Below, one piece after another: positions 63,140 through 64,000 of a stretch of 64,000 bases of DNA. A program made the translations under genes and the position numbers. This DNA comes from Diplonema papillatum (Eukaryota; Euglenozoa; Diplonemea; Diplonemida; Diplonemidae): NCBI GenBank assembly GCA_030068145.1, contig JAPJBO010000198.1:186001-250000 (forward strand). The letters run 5' to 3'. How positions within the stretch are numbered: the first letter of the stretch is position 1; each line of letters starts with the position of its first letter. A model generated the notes under the pieces. It searched no databases, was not told the origin of the DNA, and saw only the letters and a list, made by a program, of their open reading frames with translations.

Positions 63140-63826
63140 CTATACCTGGCCGTTGTAGTTGGTCACTGTGGCATGCTGATTTTTTTGAATTTTTTCACCT
63201 TCAAAAAAATCAAAAAAATCAAGGTCAAAAAAATCAAAAAAATCCAAGGCCTCACAACACTGGGGGGGGGTCGGCCTCTGGCCGCTGCGACCCCATGAGG
63301 ACGTCGCAGCCTGGGGGTTGGGGGTTGTTTTTTTTTTTTTTAAGGCGAGGGCGAGGCGGCGCTCCTTGTCCTCCTTCTTCAGGCGAGGGTCTTCGTGGCC
63401 GCCGCCTCCTCGAAGGCGACGTCCCAGGTGCAAGGATCTGCTCCCTTCCTCGAGGGTAATGCCCTCCCTCTCCTTCCCCTCGCGCGTTATCAGCGCCTTC
63501 TGGGCCTCGTACTTTTGGGACAGTACGAGGGCCCCCGCCGCGTGGGCCTCCAGCCCGGCCTCCATGTACCGGACGCAGGTCCCGTACAGGTTCCCTTGAG
63601 CCTGAGCCGCTACGACAGGCGCGCTGAACTGATACCTCTTCCCGCGACTGCGACCGAGGTCGTCTGCGCCGTCATTCCGCACAAGATGATCGACTTTTTT
63701 TTTACGTTTCTCAAGTGCAAATACTGCTGACGCGTCACGATGCCGCTGCTCTCCTCCTTCAATGAGCTGAGAAATGCGAGCGCATGCGCTGGCCAGCTGC
63801 CCCTCGGTCTGGCGGCAGCCCTCCAT
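63140..63826 (-). CDS. Unassigned minus-strand ORF, possible gene
   Basis: 228 codons. The first 165 residues look like real protein: helical, Ala/Glu/Arg-rich (EGQLASACARISQLI, FALEKRKKKVDHLV, SQKYEAQKALITREGKERE). The rest crosses low-complexity DNA (an A-run giving KKKK, and TTTTTTGA-type repeats giving FFDFFDLDFFDFF), so the true C-terminus is uncertain and may be spliced. It ends 75 bp upstream of the hAT transposase start on the same strand and could be linked to that element or be a neighbouring host gene. No family recognised. Confidence 0.35.
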   Translation of the reverse strand: MEGCRQTEGQLASACARISQLIEGGEQRHRDASAVFALEKRKKKVDHLVRNDGADDLGRSRGKRYQFSAPVVAAQAQGNLYGTCVRYMEAGLEAHAAGALVLSQKYEAQKALITREGKEREGITLEEGSRSLHLGRRLRGGGGHEDPRLKKEDKERRLALALKKKKTTPNPQAATSSWGRSGQRPTPPQCCEALDFFDFFDLDFFDFFEGEKIQKNQHATVTNYNGQV

Positions 63827-64000
63827 TTATTTTGAACTGCATGCGATAATCACATTGTACTCCCGCAGTTTGTGCCGTTGCCACTTCTCTGGTGGATTGT
63901 GGCAATTCCAAATGTGACCTTGGCCTCTACCCGCTTGCCGAATACGCCACTGTACCCTTGGCCTCTGCTGTTTTTGGGTGTAGAAGTAAGCTTATGGCCA
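63827..64000. other. Window edge, no feature seen
   Basis: No coding or repeat feature recognised in the last 170 bp. Confidence 0.5.

Noticed and set aside
63251..63262. CTCACAACACTG as a possible right terminus of the hAT element
   Set aside because: The CACTG end is hAT-like, but no matching left end beginning CAGTG was found before 60824, and it lies inside another open frame.

Overview
This window is nuclear DNA of a eukaryote with spliceosomal (GT-AG) introns, a base composition near 50% GC and a heavy load of repeats. The eukaryotic marks are a complete four-exon eIF2B-alpha gene, an arginine/serine-rich RRM protein gene, secreted and membrane protein genes with signal peptides, fragments of LSU (25S/28S-type) rRNA, a hAT transposase, two kinds of reverse transcriptase and many short inverted-repeat elements. 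Genes are sparse (about ten credible genes in 64 kb). The lineage is not settled by the sequence; a repeat-rich alga or other protist would fit, and the rRNA fragments offer the best handle for placing it.

Layout. 0-8.4 kb: repeats, a broken RNase H domain (4.85-5.16 kb) and a 12-bp minisatellite (7.4-8.0 kb). 8.4-12 kb: a type I membrane protein gene and a repeat-built LEA/HSP12-like stress protein gene. 12-16.8 kb: a LINE remnant, then a retroelement whose decayed reverse transcriptase runs in frame into an intact ubiquitin-specific-protease-like domain and a C-terminal zinc finger. 17.4-20 kb: a foldback element with a cargo ORF, then a close paralogue of the first membrane protein. 20-25.5 kb: microsatellite and MITE territory. 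25.7-28.1 kb: a tandem array of promoter-plus-N-terminus cassettes ending in a full-length third member of the membrane protein family. 28.7-29 kb and 41.4-41.6 kb: dispersed LSU rRNA fragments. 31.5-33.3 kb: a gene for a Cys-rich tail-anchored protein with a duplicated leader, followed by shrunken pseudo-copies. 33.3-44.5 kb: almost only interspersed repeats. 44.5-46.5 kb: a second, larger foldback element carrying a small basic-protein gene and flanked by a 21-bp target duplication. 47.3-51.3 kb: eIF2B-alpha, with introns full of repeats. 52.5-53.3 kb: a 14-bp minisatellite. 53.8-59.4 kb: a probable SR-related RRM gene whose first intron seems to hold a decayed LINE and a 41-bp satellite. 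59.5-64 kb: (TAC)n arrays, an intact hAT transposase on the minus strand and an unassigned minus-strand ORF.

How it fits together. The host genes (eIF2B-alpha for translation control, SR/RRM protein for RNA processing, LEA/HSP12-like protein for stress, the three related surface proteins) look unconnected by pathway. The mobile DNA is where the unusual biology lies: a reverse transcriptase fused to a deubiquitinase-like domain, two long-hairpin elements with protein-coding genes between their inverted arms, and local amplification of partial gene copies next to surface-protein genes. Repeat family letters used below (A-K) are local labels, defined where first described.
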